Below are positions 54,061 through 63,008 of a stretch of DNA of 64,000 bases, piece by piece. Positions within the stretch are counted from its first letter, which is position 1, and every line of letters starts with the position of its first letter. The notes under the pieces were generated by a model that searched no databases, had not been told where the DNA came from, and worked only from the letters and a program-made list of their open reading frames with translations. Origin of the DNA: Rubripirellula amarantea (GTDB lineage Bacteria > Planctomycetota > Planctomycetia > Pirellulales > Pirellulaceae); NCBI RefSeq assembly GCF_007859865.1, contig NZ_SJPI01000001.1, positions 1 to 64,000 of the forward strand. Reading direction: 5' to 3'. The position numbers and the translations under genes were made by a program.

Positions 54061-54573
54061 GTGAACCCGCCGCCCGCTCACCGAATCGACTCCGCCCAGC
54101 CGGAATCATCCACGGGACGCCGTCAGCGAGGCAACCGCTCACCCGAGTTCACCACCCGCCGCGTCCCCCAGCGGGCCAACCCTAGCGGCATCATCGCCGC
54201 GGCCCTGAATCCCCAAGATCATCAAGATCACCAAGCCCCAGCAAACTCACCAGCAGGCTCACCAGCGAACGGCCAAAGTAGTGGCTCGTTTGACGTTTCG
54301 TTTGACCAGGACACTCAATCGCTTTCCACACAGCATTTGTTGGCTCTGCAATCGGATGATTTGATCGCTCACCTCCAGCAGTGGGCTGCGGACCTGGATT
54401 CGCGAGAAGCTCAGCTTAACGCTCGAACTTCCTTGCAAGAACACCGCGAACGACAATTCCGAATAGAACGACGCGATGCCGAAGCAGAACTCGCCGAGCA
54501 ACAACGCTTGGTTGAGCGAATGCGGCAATCGGTACAAGTGCAGGCCCGTCGGTTGGCATTTCGCGAAGGTTGA
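54061..54573 (+). CDS. Hypothetical coiled-coil protein
   Basis: This 170-residue protein starts with a GTG at 54061, the first start after an in-frame stop (54040-54042). The first 95 residues are disordered (Pro, Arg, Gln, His). The last 75 form a predicted coiled coil (LIAHLQQWAADLDSREAQLNARTSLQEHRERQF, AEQQRLVERMRQS). No signal peptide. Possibly a structural or scaffold protein; function unknown. Confidence 0.6.
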   Translation: MNPPPAHRIDSAQPESSTGRRQRGNRSPEFTTRRVPQRANPSGIIAAALNPQDHQDHQAPANSPAGSPANGQSSGSFDVSFDQDTQSLSTQHLLALQSDDLIAHLQQWAADLDSREAQLNARTSLQEHRERQFRIERRDAEAELAEQQRLVERMRQSVQVQARRLAFREG

Positions 54574-54752
54574 TCCTCGGTTGATTGCCGTTCTTTCAAA
54601 CGCCTCGGCAGGCCGTGACGACGAAAACTGCTGTAAAAGCAAGCAAATTGCGTACTTCGTTGCTCTGCCTTGTTGCAACACCGACCGACGTCAGCGCACA
54701 ATATCGCGGTCGGTTTGACATTTGCACACACGTTTTTCTCGCGGAGATCTCC

Positions 54753-55757
54753 ATGGCGCGACCCGTCACCTTGTTCACTGGCCAATGGGCCGACCTTCCT
54801 ATCGAAGAGATGGCCCGCATGACCGCCGACTTCGGTTATGACGGCATTGAACTGGCTTGCTGGGGTGACCACTTCGAGGTTGACCGTGCCATCGCAGAAT
54901 ACGATTACTGCGACAACAAACGCAAGTTGCTCGACGATGCCGGTTTGCAGTGCCATGCCATTAGTGCTCACTTGGCCGGCCAAGCCGTCTGCGACATCAT
55001 CGATCAACGCCATAAGGCAATTTTGCCCGATTATGTTTGGGGCGATGGCGATCCCGAGGGCGTCAACGAACGTGCCATCGAAGAAGTTAAGAACACAGCG
55101 CGCGCGGCTCAAAAGTTCGGCGTCGATGTCGTCAACGGCTTCACCGGCAGCAGTATTTGGCACCTTCTTTACTCCTTTCCGCCCGTCCCACCGTCGATGA
55201 TTGACGCCGGCTTCGATCAATTCGCCGAGCGTTGGAATCCGATTCTCGATGTCTTTGGTGAATGCGGAGTTCGATTTGCTTTAGAAGTGCACCCTACGGA
55301 AATCGCATTCGATATCTACACGGCCCAGCGTGCACTGGAAGCCGTTGATCATCGTCCCGAGTTTGGATTCAACTTTGACCCCAGCCACCTTATTTGGCAG
55401 GGAGTTGATCCTGTCGCGTTTATCCGAACGTTTGCTGATCGGATCTATCACGTCCACGTCAAAGACGCGATTGTGAAGCTAGATGGGTCTTCGGGCATCC
55501 TCGCTAGCCATTTAAACTTCGGTGATTACCGCCGTGGTTGGGACTTCCGAAGTCCTGGACGTGGAGGCGTGAATTTCGAAGAAATCATTCGCGCTCTTAA
55601 TGACATCGGCTACGACGGACCGTTGTCGATCGAATGGGAAGATAGCGGCATGGAACGATCCTTCGGTGCCCGCGAGGCTTGCGAATTCACGAAGAAGCTC
55701 GACTTCTCCCCTAGCTCTCGTGCCTTCGACGCGGCCTTTGACGAAGCGAACGACTAA
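54753..55757 (+). CDS. Sugar phosphate isomerase/epimerase-like TIM barrel
   Basis: This 334-residue cytoplasmic protein belongs to the xylose isomerase-like TIM-barrel (AP_endonuc_2) family. [56 protein letters not shown] and YHVHVKDA carry the metal-binding Glu, His and Asp residues. GGAG before the ATG at 54753 supports the start; the open frame extends upstream but is non-coding in character. It probably isomerises or epimerises a sugar or polyol. The thiS gene begins 16 bases after its stop. Confidence 0.88.
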   Translation: MARPVTLFTGQWADLPIEEMARMTADFGYDGIELACWGDHFEVDRAIAEYDYCDNKRKLLDDAGLQCHAISAHLAGQAVCDIIDQRHKAILPDYVWGDGDPEGVNERAIEEVKNTARAAQKFGVDVVNGFTGSSIWHLLYSFPPVPPSMIDAGFDQFAERWNPILDVFGECGVRFALEVHPTEIAFDIYTAQRALEAVDHRPEFGFNFDPSHLIWQGVDPVAFIRTFADRIYHVHVKDAIVKLDGSSGILASHLNFGDYRRGWDFRSPGRGGVNFEEIIRALNDIGYDGPLSIEWEDSGMERSFGAREACEFTKKLDFSPSSRAFDAAFDEAND

Positions 55758-55773
55758 TGAAACGTTACGCATA

Positions 55774-55977
55774 ATGGTTGCCATCACTGTTAACGGCCGA
55801 GCGGTCGAAATCGAATCGTCGATGTCAGTCGAGCAAATGCTCGACACGGTCGACGTCCCACCCAATTACCTAGCCGTTGAAATCAACGGCGAAGTGGTTG
55901 CCAGAGAAGACTACGCAATCACGAACGTTAATGCAGGTGACGAGGTCGAAGTCGTCACGCTTGTCGGTGGAGGCTGA
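55774..55977 (+). CDS. thiS: Thiamine biosynthesis sulfur carrier protein ThiS
   Basis: This 67-residue ubiquitin-like protein carries sulfur as a C-terminal thiocarboxylate to the thiazole synthase ThiG. It starts [20 protein letters not shown] and ends in the required GG (VVTLVGGG). Length and fold are normal. It stands directly before thiG (four bases between stop and ATG) and after the TIM-barrel gene. Confidence 0.92.
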   Translation: MVAITVNGRAVEIESSMSVEQMLDTVDVPPNYLAVEINGEVVAREDYAITNVNAGDEVEVVTLVGGG

Positions 55978-55981
55978 TTCG

Positions 55982-56833
55982 ATGCCAGCAGTGATAGACC
56001 TGCAAGACTCACCGCTAACCATTGGCACGCACACGCTGCAAAGTCGCATGATCGTCGGCACCGGTCGGTACGACACGATGGAACAGATGCGTGATTCGCT
56101 GGATGCCTCAGGGGCGGACTGCGTCACCGTTGCCGTCCGACGCGAACGACTTTACGATCGCGATGGCAAGAACATCCTCGACTTCCTCGACCTCGATCGT
56201 TACACGTTGCTGCCTAACACGGCTGGCTGTTACACCGCAGCCGACGCAGTTCGTGCCGCCAAACTTGGTCGTGAAATCCTAAAGACGCTTGGAAACCCCG
56301 GCGCCGATTGGGTCAAGCTCGAAGTGCTCGGCGATAGCCGCACATTGCTTCCCGATCCGACGGAAACCTTGCATGCTTGCCAGACGCTTGCCGATGCTGG
56401 CTTTCAAGTGCTTTGCTACACCAGTGATTGCCCCGTCACAGCACAAAAATTAAAAGCTGCGGGAGCCGCTAGCGTTATGCCGGCCGGCAGCCCGATCGGC
56501 AGCGGCCAAGGACTGCTCAACAAAAACAATTTGCAGATCATCTTGGAGTACCTCAAAGAAGATGACCCTGACTATCCAGTCATCATTGACGCTGGCGTGG
56601 GCACCGCCAGCGACATCAGTGAAGCGTTTGAATTGGGTGCCGATGGAGTGCTGCTAAATACCGCGATCGCGCACGCCAAAGATCCAATCCGCATGGCTCG
56701 GGCGATGAAGTACGCGTCGCTGGCCGGTCGCGATGCATTTCTATCAGGCCGGATTCCGAAACGTCTCTACGGCACCGCAAGCAGTCCCGCCGAAGGCGTC
56801 ATCAGCACGCGTCCTTACGGAAGCCAAGCTTAG
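55982..56833 (+). CDS. thiG: Thiazole synthase ThiG
   Basis: This 283-residue TIM-barrel enzyme makes the thiazole phosphate of thiamine from ThiS-thiocarboxylate, dehydroglycine or glycine imine, and 1-deoxyxylulose 5-phosphate. [49 protein letters not shown], the Schiff-base Lys in VKLEVLGD, and [31 protein letters not shown] are all conserved. The start at 55982 follows GGAGG. No other thiamine gene or TPP riboswitch is visible in the window. Confidence 0.94.
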   Translation: MPAVIDLQDSPLTIGTHTLQSRMIVGTGRYDTMEQMRDSLDASGADCVTVAVRRERLYDRDGKNILDFLDLDRYTLLPNTAGCYTAADAVRAAKLGREILKTLGNPGADWVKLEVLGDSRTLLPDPTETLHACQTLADAGFQVLCYTSDCPVTAQKLKAAGAASVMPAGSPIGSGQGLLNKNNLQIILEYLKEDDPDYPVIIDAGVGTASDISEAFELGADGVLLNTAIAHAKDPIRMARAMKYASLAGRDAFLSGRIPKRLYGTASSPAEGVISTRPYGSQA

Positions 56834-56868
56834 TCGTCGCACCCGATCGAACGAGCGATCGTACCGAG

Positions 56869-57372
56869 TTAGCCACCGTACAAATGCGGACACTCGACGC
56901 CATTGATTCGCAAGTACGCGATCAAAAACGCTCGATGGTGAATCATGTGGTTGATAAATAGGTTCTTGATGAGCGAGCTTCGCGGAACCGTGAACAGCGT
57001 TTCGCCCGCTTGCAACAACGTCCATTCCACTGCTAGCGATTCGTCCGTTGCGGACCTAAACAACTCTTGAGCGGTCGCGAGGTTTTGATCAAACGCTTCG
57101 ACAATAGCAGCGGCGGTCTCTAACAGAGGAACCTCGTGCGCAGGTCCGTCGATCGGTGCGACGTCAAAAGAAGTTTCATTGAGAGTGACGTCTACCCACG
57201 ACAAAGTGTCAGCAAGATGTGATGCATTCCACCGAATCGAATGTAAGGTTTCGTGCGCCTTCCAATCCAAAATGTTGTCCGGCACCAAAGCCAAGATAGC
57301 TCTGGTACTCGCCATTTCTTGGTCGAACTCTGGCAAGAACGCTTCGATAATGGAACGATTGATTTGATTCAT
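56869..57372 (-). CDS. DinB family protein
   Basis: This 167-residue protein has the DinB/YfiT-like four-helix-bundle pattern: ILDWKAHETLHSIRWNASHLADTLSWVD with a His, then FINHMIHHRAFLIAYLRINGVECPHLYGG, where the closely spaced His residues are the usual metal ligands. Such proteins are putative metal-dependent enzymes, often thiol transferases. It converges on thiG, 35 bases away. The ATG at 57372 is used. Function unknown. Confidence 0.85.
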   Translation of the reverse strand: MNQINRSIIEAFLPEFDQEMASTRAILALVPDNILDWKAHETLHSIRWNASHLADTLSWVDVTLNETSFDVAPIDGPAHEVPLLETAAAIVEAFDQNLATAQELFRSATDESLAVEWTLLQAGETLFTVPRSSLIKNLFINHMIHHRAFLIAYLRINGVECPHLYGG

Positions 57373-57377
57373 CGGTT

Positions 57378-57629
57378 TTACCGCAGGCGAAATCGACGTC
57401 GAAGCGATACAAAACGCCAAAGCCCGACGAGGGCGATGATGATCGCGACACCCGCGAGTCCCCATCCAATTCGGATGACGCCGTGGATTTCAGGAAAAAA
57501 CTTAACGATCGTGAGGCCCGTTGCTGCGACCATTAACGACGTTCGTCCATAAGCCAATAGCGTTCGCTCGTTGGCGAGATCGGTTCGCACCAAAGCGAGT
57601 TCGTCACGGCGGCTAGCATCTTCGTTCAT
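57378..57629 (-). CDS. DUF202 small membrane protein
   Basis: This 83-residue protein matches the DUF202 (YidH-like) family: an ARTDLANERTLLAYGRTSLMVAATGLTIVKF-type opening (here from LVRTDLANERTLLA) and a second hydrophobic stretch (WGLAGVAIIIALVGLWRFV). It lies five bases upstream of the DinB gene and could share a transcript. Function unknown. Confidence 0.82.
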   Translation of the reverse strand: MNEDASRRDELALVRTDLANERTLLAYGRTSLMVAATGLTIVKFFPEIHGVIRIGWGLAGVAIIIALVGLWRFVSLRRRFRLR

Positions 57630-57654
57630 GGATCAATGGGGTTTAGGAAACAGA

Positions 57655-58371
57655 TTATGACTTGCGAGGAAAAGCAGCAGGCTGCCCGTACCAAGACGGA
57701 TGATAACCTTCGCGAACAGCTAACAGAATCGCCTTGCCATGCATATGTTCATCGCCGTGAGTGTAATCCCACTCAAGACGTTCTTCGTAGTGAAGAATAC
57801 GCAACTGCGATTCCGGCTCGATCGCCCACGCCGCCAATTGGTTGGGCTTGAAATAATTGATGACTGCGTTTGCTGTTTCACTCATCGGCATCGCACTATC
57901 GCAACCCGGTTGTTCAGGACTACCGGGATCCTCGGTCGTATGGACTTCCACGAATAGTAGTCCCCGGTCGTTGAGACCTCGAACCATATTCTTCCACACC
58001 AGCTTTGCATCGTCGGCCGGTATGTGATCGAGAACCGTTGTCGCGATCACGGCATCGAATGAATGTTCATCGATCGTTACTTCTCGCACGTCGCAAACCA
58101 ACGGCCACACCAGGTCTTCTACGTCAATGTCCTTGGCACGTTCGACGATACGTTCTAAACCACGCTCGCTAATATCGACTGATGTGACTTCGTATCCAGC
58201 TTTAGCCAAGGCGAGCGTGTCCCGGCCTGCGCCAGCGCCCAGGTCAATCGCTCGACCACCTTTGCCGAATTGATCCAAGAAGGCAGCTACGGCACCTGAA
58301 GGAACTAATCCATACGCGATGTCGTCGCGATCGTAGGCTTCAAAAAACAGATCGCTTGTTTCATCACTCAT
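57655..58371 (-). CDS. Class I SAM-dependent methyltransferase
   Basis: This 238-residue cytoplasmic methyltransferase has AIDLGAGAGRDTLALAKAG (SAM motif I), VTSVDIS (motif II), FDAVIATTVLDHIPADD (motif IV) and LLFVEVHTTED (motif V). It resembles the TehB/SAM-dependent family in layout. The ATG at 58371 opens the protein. It lies downstream of the MoxR gene, 109 bases away, and upstream of the DUF202 gene. Substrate unknown. Confidence 0.82.
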   Translation of the reverse strand: MSDETSDLFFEAYDRDDIAYGLVPSGAVAAFLDQFGKGGRAIDLGAGAGRDTLALAKAGYEVTSVDISERGLERIVERAKDIDVEDLVWPLVCDVREVTIDEHSFDAVIATTVLDHIPADDAKLVWKNMVRGLNDRGLLFVEVHTTEDPGSPEQPGCDSAMPMSETANAVINYFKPNQLAAWAIEPESQLRILHYEERLEWDYTHGDEHMHGKAILLAVREGYHPSWYGQPAAFPRKS

Positions 58372-58479
58372 GTTGTTCCATATCGGTAAAAGTCGCGGTC
58401 GGATGGGGAATGGACGGATTGGATCGGCCCTAATGCAATGACCGTGTGAACCATGCACACGAAACGCAATAACGTCGAT

Positions 58480-59598
58480 TTATTGCCGTGGAACTTCGAT
58501 CCCCCGAATCAAACTTTGCAGTTCTTCGTCCGAAGTTCGTCCTTCGATCTCAGCTTCCGCCGATAGCTGAACTCGGTGTCGAAGCGCTGGAATCGCCACC
58601 TCGACCACATCATCAGGAACCGCGTAATCACGTCCATGAAATGCCGCGAGAGTTCGCGAGGATTGCATCAATGCCAAGCCCGCGCGAGGCGAGGCACCAA
58701 GATGAAAGGCCGGCCAATTCCGAGTCGCCCTTACGATCTTGTTGATGTAATCAACGAGACTATCTTCGACTCGAACCTCGGCACACAACTTAATCGCCTC
58801 GCGAACCTGTTCTGGCCCCGTAATGGTCTGAACTTCCGATTTAAGGCGATCGTTGAGGTCTAATTGCCGAGAATGCATCTTCAGGATTTCGGCTTCTTGC
58901 TGAGCCGAGGGATAATCGACGCGAAGCTTGAACATGAACCGATCGAGTTGGGCTTCGGGCAGGTTGTAGGTTCCTTCGCTTTCGAGCGGGTTCTGAGTCG
59001 CCATGACCAAGAACGGTTGCGGAACGTGGTGACTCGTACCGTCGACTGTCACACGATACTCCTGCATGATTTCAAGGAGTGCGGCGTGCGTCTTTGCCGG
59101 TGATCGGTTAATTTCGTCAGCCAACAAGAATTGAGTGAATACCGGTCCTGGACGAAAACGAAACTCACTCGTTTGCATGTCATAGACCGGAGCCCCCGTG
59201 ATATCCGAAGGCATCAAGTCAGCGGTGAACTGGATCCGACCGTTCTCGCACCCCAAAACTTGCCCGAGCGTGCGGACAAATAAGGTCTTACCAAGACCGG
59301 GCACTGATTCGATTAAAACATGGCCACCGGAAAATAACGCCGTTAGTGTCCCAAGCACCAATTCATCTTGTCCGACATAGAGCTTGGCAATTTCGTTGGT
59401 CATGGCCGCATACAATCGCTTCACTGGTTCAAAGCGATTCGCTACTGGCGGCGTTGCTACTGGCGGCACGGCCGATTGCTGAGAAACCGGTGACACTGAA
59501 CCAGCGGACTGGTGTCGAGGCTCATTTCCCTGTGATTCAGGTTGCCGAGATCCGCCTTCACCCGCGTCTTCGAATGCGTCGTAGGGTTGATTACTCAA
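58480..59598 (-). CDS. MoxR-family AAA ATPase
   Basis: This 372-residue AAA+ protein has a Gln/Ser/Pro-rich N terminus of about 55 residues and then the MoxR core: LYVGQDELVLGTLTALFSGGHVLIESVPGLGKT (Walker A), LLADEINRSPAKTHAALLEIMQEYRVT (Walker B/sensor), ATQNPLESEGTYNLPEAQLDRF (sensor 1) and GASPRAGLALMQ. MoxR ATPases act as chaperones, usually with a DUF58 and VWA partner. A TTG start at 59598 preceded by GAGGAAG is the best fit; there is no ATG in frame nearby. Last gene of the SpoIIM/DUF4129/DUF4350/MoxR operon. Confidence 0.9.
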   Translation of the reverse strand: MSNQPYDAFEDAGEGGSRQPESQGNEPRHQSAGSVSPVSQQSAVPPVATPPVANRFEPVKRLYAAMTNEIAKLYVGQDELVLGTLTALFSGGHVLIESVPGLGKTLFVRTLGQVLGCENGRIQFTADLMPSDITGAPVYDMQTSEFRFRPGPVFTQFLLADEINRSPAKTHAALLEIMQEYRVTVDGTSHHVPQPFLVMATQNPLESEGTYNLPEAQLDRFMFKLRVDYPSAQQEAEILKMHSRQLDLNDRLKSEVQTITGPEQVREAIKLCAEVRVEDSLVDYINKIVRATRNWPAFHLGASPRAGLALMQSSRTLAAFHGRDYAVPDDVVEVAIPALRHRVQLSAEAEIEGRTSDEELQSLIRGIEVPRQ

Positions 59599-59680
59599 GA
59601 TTCAGCTTCCTCGATTTTCAAACTGTCTTCCGGTTTTGGGCAACCATTGCCACCACCGTACTTTAGCGGGTGCGGTTCGC

Positions 59681-61063
59681 TTAAGGCAGTTGGGGTGGAA
59701 ACGCCGATGGTGGTGGCGTCTGCGTCGTGTTGATCTGTTGCGACGCAGTGTCGATCTGTTGTCCCGCAGTTGCCACGCTCGGCTGGTCAGGCAAAATCCA
59801 CGGACCGGCGGTTTCGCCACGAATTCGCTTGTGATACTCGCTAATGCGATGCTTCGCGAAATGTTTGCCACCGGCTTTCTTCATCAATGCAGCAACGGAA
59901 TCCAAGTGGTCATCGAAATCGCTATGGTCCACCTCTTCGCCCGGACGAGCCCGGCCGAAAATGGGAAAAAGCATCAAGCAAACGACTAAACCTAGCAGCA
60001 CACCATGAATCGTAACCAAACTGATCGGCCATACCGTAAGCAGTTCCATTCCTGATGCCACGGGAGCGCCCGGCTTCCGTTCGCTGACCGCCAAACGGTC
60101 CACGCCGGTGACCAAAAAGCCAACGCTTGGAACGTCGTTTGTGAGCGGCTCTTTGGCTTGAGTGACCAATTCGGCCGCCAACTCCTTGCCAAAAGATTTA
60201 GTTAGCGCGTAGTTTGTCAACAACGAACCGCCCGCAACCACGACAACCTTTGACCCGCGCCATCGCTCGCTTTCGACCGTCGCCACAACAACGGTGCCAT
60301 CACGCAACTTAAGCTTTGGTCTGAACTTCACCTTTGTCGTTGTCGCATCTGTCTCGTCCGCCAACGTCCACCCCATCGCGTCTGGCCCCGTCGGCCCGCT
60401 TCCTCCGATCACGCCTCCCAGGACCACTGAATTCTTCTGCGATTTTTCATCATAGGATTGAAGTCCGAACTCGATTCGCTTGTTCTTTAACTCGTCGCTT
60501 AGACGATTACGCACATCCCAGTTTCCAGAAACCTCATCAAGCTCACGTCCACTTGCAAGCGGAGTCAGCGCAAACCAGCCGTTGCTAGGTGGGGCTGAAC
60601 GGTTCGTCCGCCAAGTCATGCGTTGATTGATGGATTTGGCAATTCGCTTGCGATATTCCAGCCGAAGGTTGGGGGGAGCCAGACTCGCCGCATCCTGCCA
60701 ATACTCCGTTTCGCTTCCACTGTCAGGCAAAATGTAGACCAAGGTTCGATTGCCGCTCGACAACCAACCTTCAAACCAGCGCGTCGACCGCGTGTCGATG
60801 GGGCCTAATTCCTTGGGAGTCCACACCAACACATCGGTTCGCCGAACACGTTCAGTCAAGCGGCTAACATCACGACTTCGAAATCCGTTTTGCTCGAACG
60901 CCTGCCGAAGTCCACCAAAACCGTTCAAGCTGGTTCGGCCAGTGACACTCTTTGATTCGCCATAGTTCGTATAAAAACGATTGCAGCCCGTCGCAAGCAA
61001 CAAGGCACAGCCGAACAAGCAGAGAACCTGTCTTGCTACCCGATCCGTCGCCAATCCATTCAT
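59681..61063 (-). CDS. DUF4350-type membrane lipoprotein
   Basis: This 460-residue protein begins with a lipoprotein signal (LCLFGCALLLATGC). The domain that follows (RTSLNGFGGLRQAFEQNGF, VLVWTPKELGPIDTRSTRW) has a DUF4350-like pattern, and VVVVAGGSLLTNYALTKSFGKELAAEL is the characteristic later block. One membrane segment is at about residues 328-352 (WPISLVTIHGVLLGLVVCLML). The cytoplasmic tail is Pro/Gln/Thr-rich. Its ATG overlaps the DUF4129 stop (ATGA). It probably forms a membrane complex with its neighbours. Confidence 0.72.
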   Translation of the reverse strand: MNGLATDRVARQVLCLFGCALLLATGCNRFYTNYGESKSVTGRTSLNGFGGLRQAFEQNGFRSRDVSRLTERVRRTDVLVWTPKELGPIDTRSTRWFEGWLSSGNRTLVYILPDSGSETEYWQDAASLAPPNLRLEYRKRIAKSINQRMTWRTNRSAPPSNGWFALTPLASGRELDEVSGNWDVRNRLSDELKNKRIEFGLQSYDEKSQKNSVVLGGVIGGSGPTGPDAMGWTLADETDATTTKVKFRPKLKLRDGTVVVATVESERWRGSKVVVVAGGSLLTNYALTKSFGKELAAELVTQAKEPLTNDVPSVGFLVTGVDRLAVSERKPGAPVASGMELLTVWPISLVTIHGVLLGLVVCLMLFPIFGRARPGEEVDHSDFDDHLDSVAALMKKAGGKHFAKHRISEYHKRIRGETAGPWILPDQPSVATAGQQIDTASQQINTTQTPPPSAFPPQLP

Positions 61064-61962
61064 GCGGCCACCTCATGAGCCGTCTCAACAACGTGCTCAA
61101 GTTGCAAGTTGGTACTCCACAACTGCTGAAATTCAGCGGCGGTGATTTCGTGGCGACCAAAGTAAGATCTCTCAAAGGCGTCGATCGTCATTTGCAAAGC
61201 ATCGGACGCCGATTCGTTGACGGACTTGCATTCGCGAGCGTACCGCCGATTCGTTTTGCCTCGATTGAGCCGCAGAAACGATGCCCGATCGAGCAACAAC
61301 AACTGATGACCGAATAGCAAGATGATCGCTTGATCAAACAGACCTTCACGCATCAAACGTTCCGCTTCAACTCGCGGATTGACATCTGTTCGCCGCAATT
61401 CAGCCGGCAAATGCTTCATTCGCTCGATCGTTTGCTCGTCGAGCGATTCGTGATCATGACTTCGCCGGCGTCCTCCGGGACCACTTGCCATCTCGATCTC
61501 AGCTCGACTAAGAGCAAACAAAACGGCAGCAATCGCACCGCCCAGCAACAACACCAACAAACCCCAACCCAGCAAATTACTAAACGTCAAACCAGACCCG
61601 AACAAACCATTCCCGGCACCACCGCCACCGGTGTTTCCTGCAGATGCTGGAATCGGTGCTGGCTTCTTTACGCGTTTGGCTTGAGGCAACCAACGACTTT
61701 CGCGATTGAGTGAATCGTCGAACTTAGACTTGACCGTCACCGGAATGATGGCCTTCTCATCGGCGTCGTACCACACCGAGTGCCCCACCACATCGTCGGC
61801 CACTACGTCACTGGCCACTACATCACTGGCCACTACATCACTGGTCGCTATATCACTGGTCGCTATATCACTGGCAACCACATCGTCGGCCGAAACGACC
61901 ATACGGCAAAACGCACCCGCGAACGAACATACCAACAAGAGACTTAAACAAAGGCGAATCAT
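61060..61962 (-). CDS. DUF4129-type membrane protein with repeat region
   Basis: This 300-residue protein has a signal peptide, a repeat region of ASDVV/ASDIAT units (about residues 25-60, encoded by a 15-bp DNA repeat), a Gly-rich linker, one membrane segment (LLGWGLLVLLLGGAIAAVLFAL) and a C-terminal DUF4129-like domain (ARECKSVNE, ITAAEFQQLWSTNL; LNRGKTNRRYARE). DUF4129 proteins are found beside MoxR ATPases in cell-surface clusters. ATGA overlaps join it to both neighbours. Confidence 0.8.
   Translation of the reverse strand: MIRLCLSLLLVCSFAGAFCRMVVSADDVVASDIATSDIATSDVVASDVVASDVVADDVVGHSVWYDADEKAIIPVTVKSKFDDSLNRESRWLPQAKRVKKPAPIPASAGNTGGGGAGNGLFGSGLTFSNLLGWGLLVLLLGGAIAAVLFALSRAEIEMASGPGGRRRSHDHESLDEQTIERMKHLPAELRRTDVNPRVEAERLMREGLFDQAIILLFGHQLLLLDRASFLRLNRGKTNRRYARECKSVNESASDALQMTIDAFERSYFGRHEITAAEFQQLWSTNLQLEHVVETAHEVAA
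61785..61889. repeat. 15-bp tandem repeat inside the DUF4129 gene
   Basis: Seven 15-bp units (CCACTACATCACTGG type, two TCGCTATATCACTGG variants, and CATCGTCGG-ended units at each end) encode the ASDVV and ASDIAT repeats just after the signal peptide. Repeated identical units suggest recent expansion. Confidence 0.9.
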
Positions 61963-63008
61963 GTTGGGCCTCCTGGTAACTCGGCTGCTACTTCGGCAGC
62001 CAAAACAGGCATCTCGGACGAAGCCAGCGGATCTCGCATCGGGGTCGCGGTGGCGTCTGAGGCGGGTACACCCACGCGTCCTTCACCGCGATGGCTCAAA
62101 CCGTCGCCCTCACCAAATTGACGCAGTGCTTCGGCTCGCACTGCAAGCTCAACCTCCCAACCCTCCAATCGAATCCGAGCGTCCAAGTAGTTCAACATTC
62201 GCACCACAACGCTGACGCCTGCGATCAACCACAACGATAGCGGGTAAATCACCAACAGCACAAACAAGTCCATCATGCTCCACTTGCCAGTTGCAATTCC
62301 ACGGATCCAAAGGAATGTGTACAGCACACTCATCGCTAGAATGAAAAGGGTGATCGATACCGAAAAGAACCGACCCGACAAATCACTGCTGATAGGGCTG
62401 TGAAGCGACTTCGATCGACGGGAAACCGTGATCACATTTTCTGAACCACGAAGCGGGCACTGTTCCAACAGAAGAATCTCAGGCAAGAACGGTCTCGCAC
62501 CTCGCACGATCGTCAGGCTGATCAATAAAACGATCGGAATGACCACGTCAAAGAAGATGGACGCCGGTTGGCCCCATCGCAGTGCCAGCATCACGACCGG
62601 TGGAAATGCCATCCGCAGAATCCCCAGCTTCCAAAACCAACGCGAGAATTGCCGTTTCGCTTCCGAACGCACGCTTTGCCAGGGCGGACGATGCTCAAAC
62701 ACGGCCTGCCCCAAGTACAACGTCGCTAGTACTCCTGCGGCCGGAGCTTGCAATACGACTAACAACGCCATCCAGGACATGTAGCGAACGATTTCAATGA
62801 AAGCTTCCTCGTCATCAAGACCATAGCTGGCTTCGCGAAATGGGATCCAACCCAGCACGAGTAGATCCATCAACGCCCATGCGAACGCTCCCAAAGCGAA
62901 ACCGATGAACAACGCGCTGGGGTAACGGCGAATCATGATCAGTGTCAGGTCACCAATCTCTGAGACCGTTCGCAATCGAACGACGACGTGAGTTTGATCA
63001 AGTTGCAT
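61959..63008 (-). CDS. Multi-spanning membrane protein of the MoxR operon
   Basis: This 349-residue protein has about six hydrophobic segments (YPSALFIGFALGAFAWALMDLLVLG, WMALLVVLQAPAAGVLATLYL, VMLALRWGQPASIFFDVVIPIVLLISLT, FFSVSITLFILAMSVLYTFLWI, MMDLFVLLVIYPLSLWLIAGVSVVV) and a cytoplasmic C terminus rich in Ala, Glu and Arg. I do not recognise the family. The ATG at 63008 overlaps the SpoIIM-like gene by 11 bases. The frame upstream of this ATG overlaps that gene and is not likely used. Confidence 0.75.
   Translation of the reverse strand: MQLDQTHVVVRLRTVSEIGDLTLIMIRRYPSALFIGFALGAFAWALMDLLVLGWIPFREASYGLDDEEAFIEIVRYMSWMALLVVLQAPAAGVLATLYLGQAVFEHRPPWQSVRSEAKRQFSRWFWKLGILRMAFPPVVMLALRWGQPASIFFDVVIPIVLLISLTIVRGARPFLPEILLLEQCPLRGSENVITVSRRSKSLHSPISSDLSGRFFSVSITLFILAMSVLYTFLWIRGIATGKWSMMDLFVLLVIYPLSLWLIAGVSVVVRMLNYLDARIRLEGWEVELAVRAEALRQFGEGDGLSHRGEGRVGVPASDATATPMRDPLASSEMPVLAAEVAAELPGGPT

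Noticed and set aside
55758-55981. TPP riboswitch ahead of the thiamine genes
   Set aside because: Only 16 bases separate the upstream stop from thiS, and no CTGAGA-type core is visible there or before 54753.
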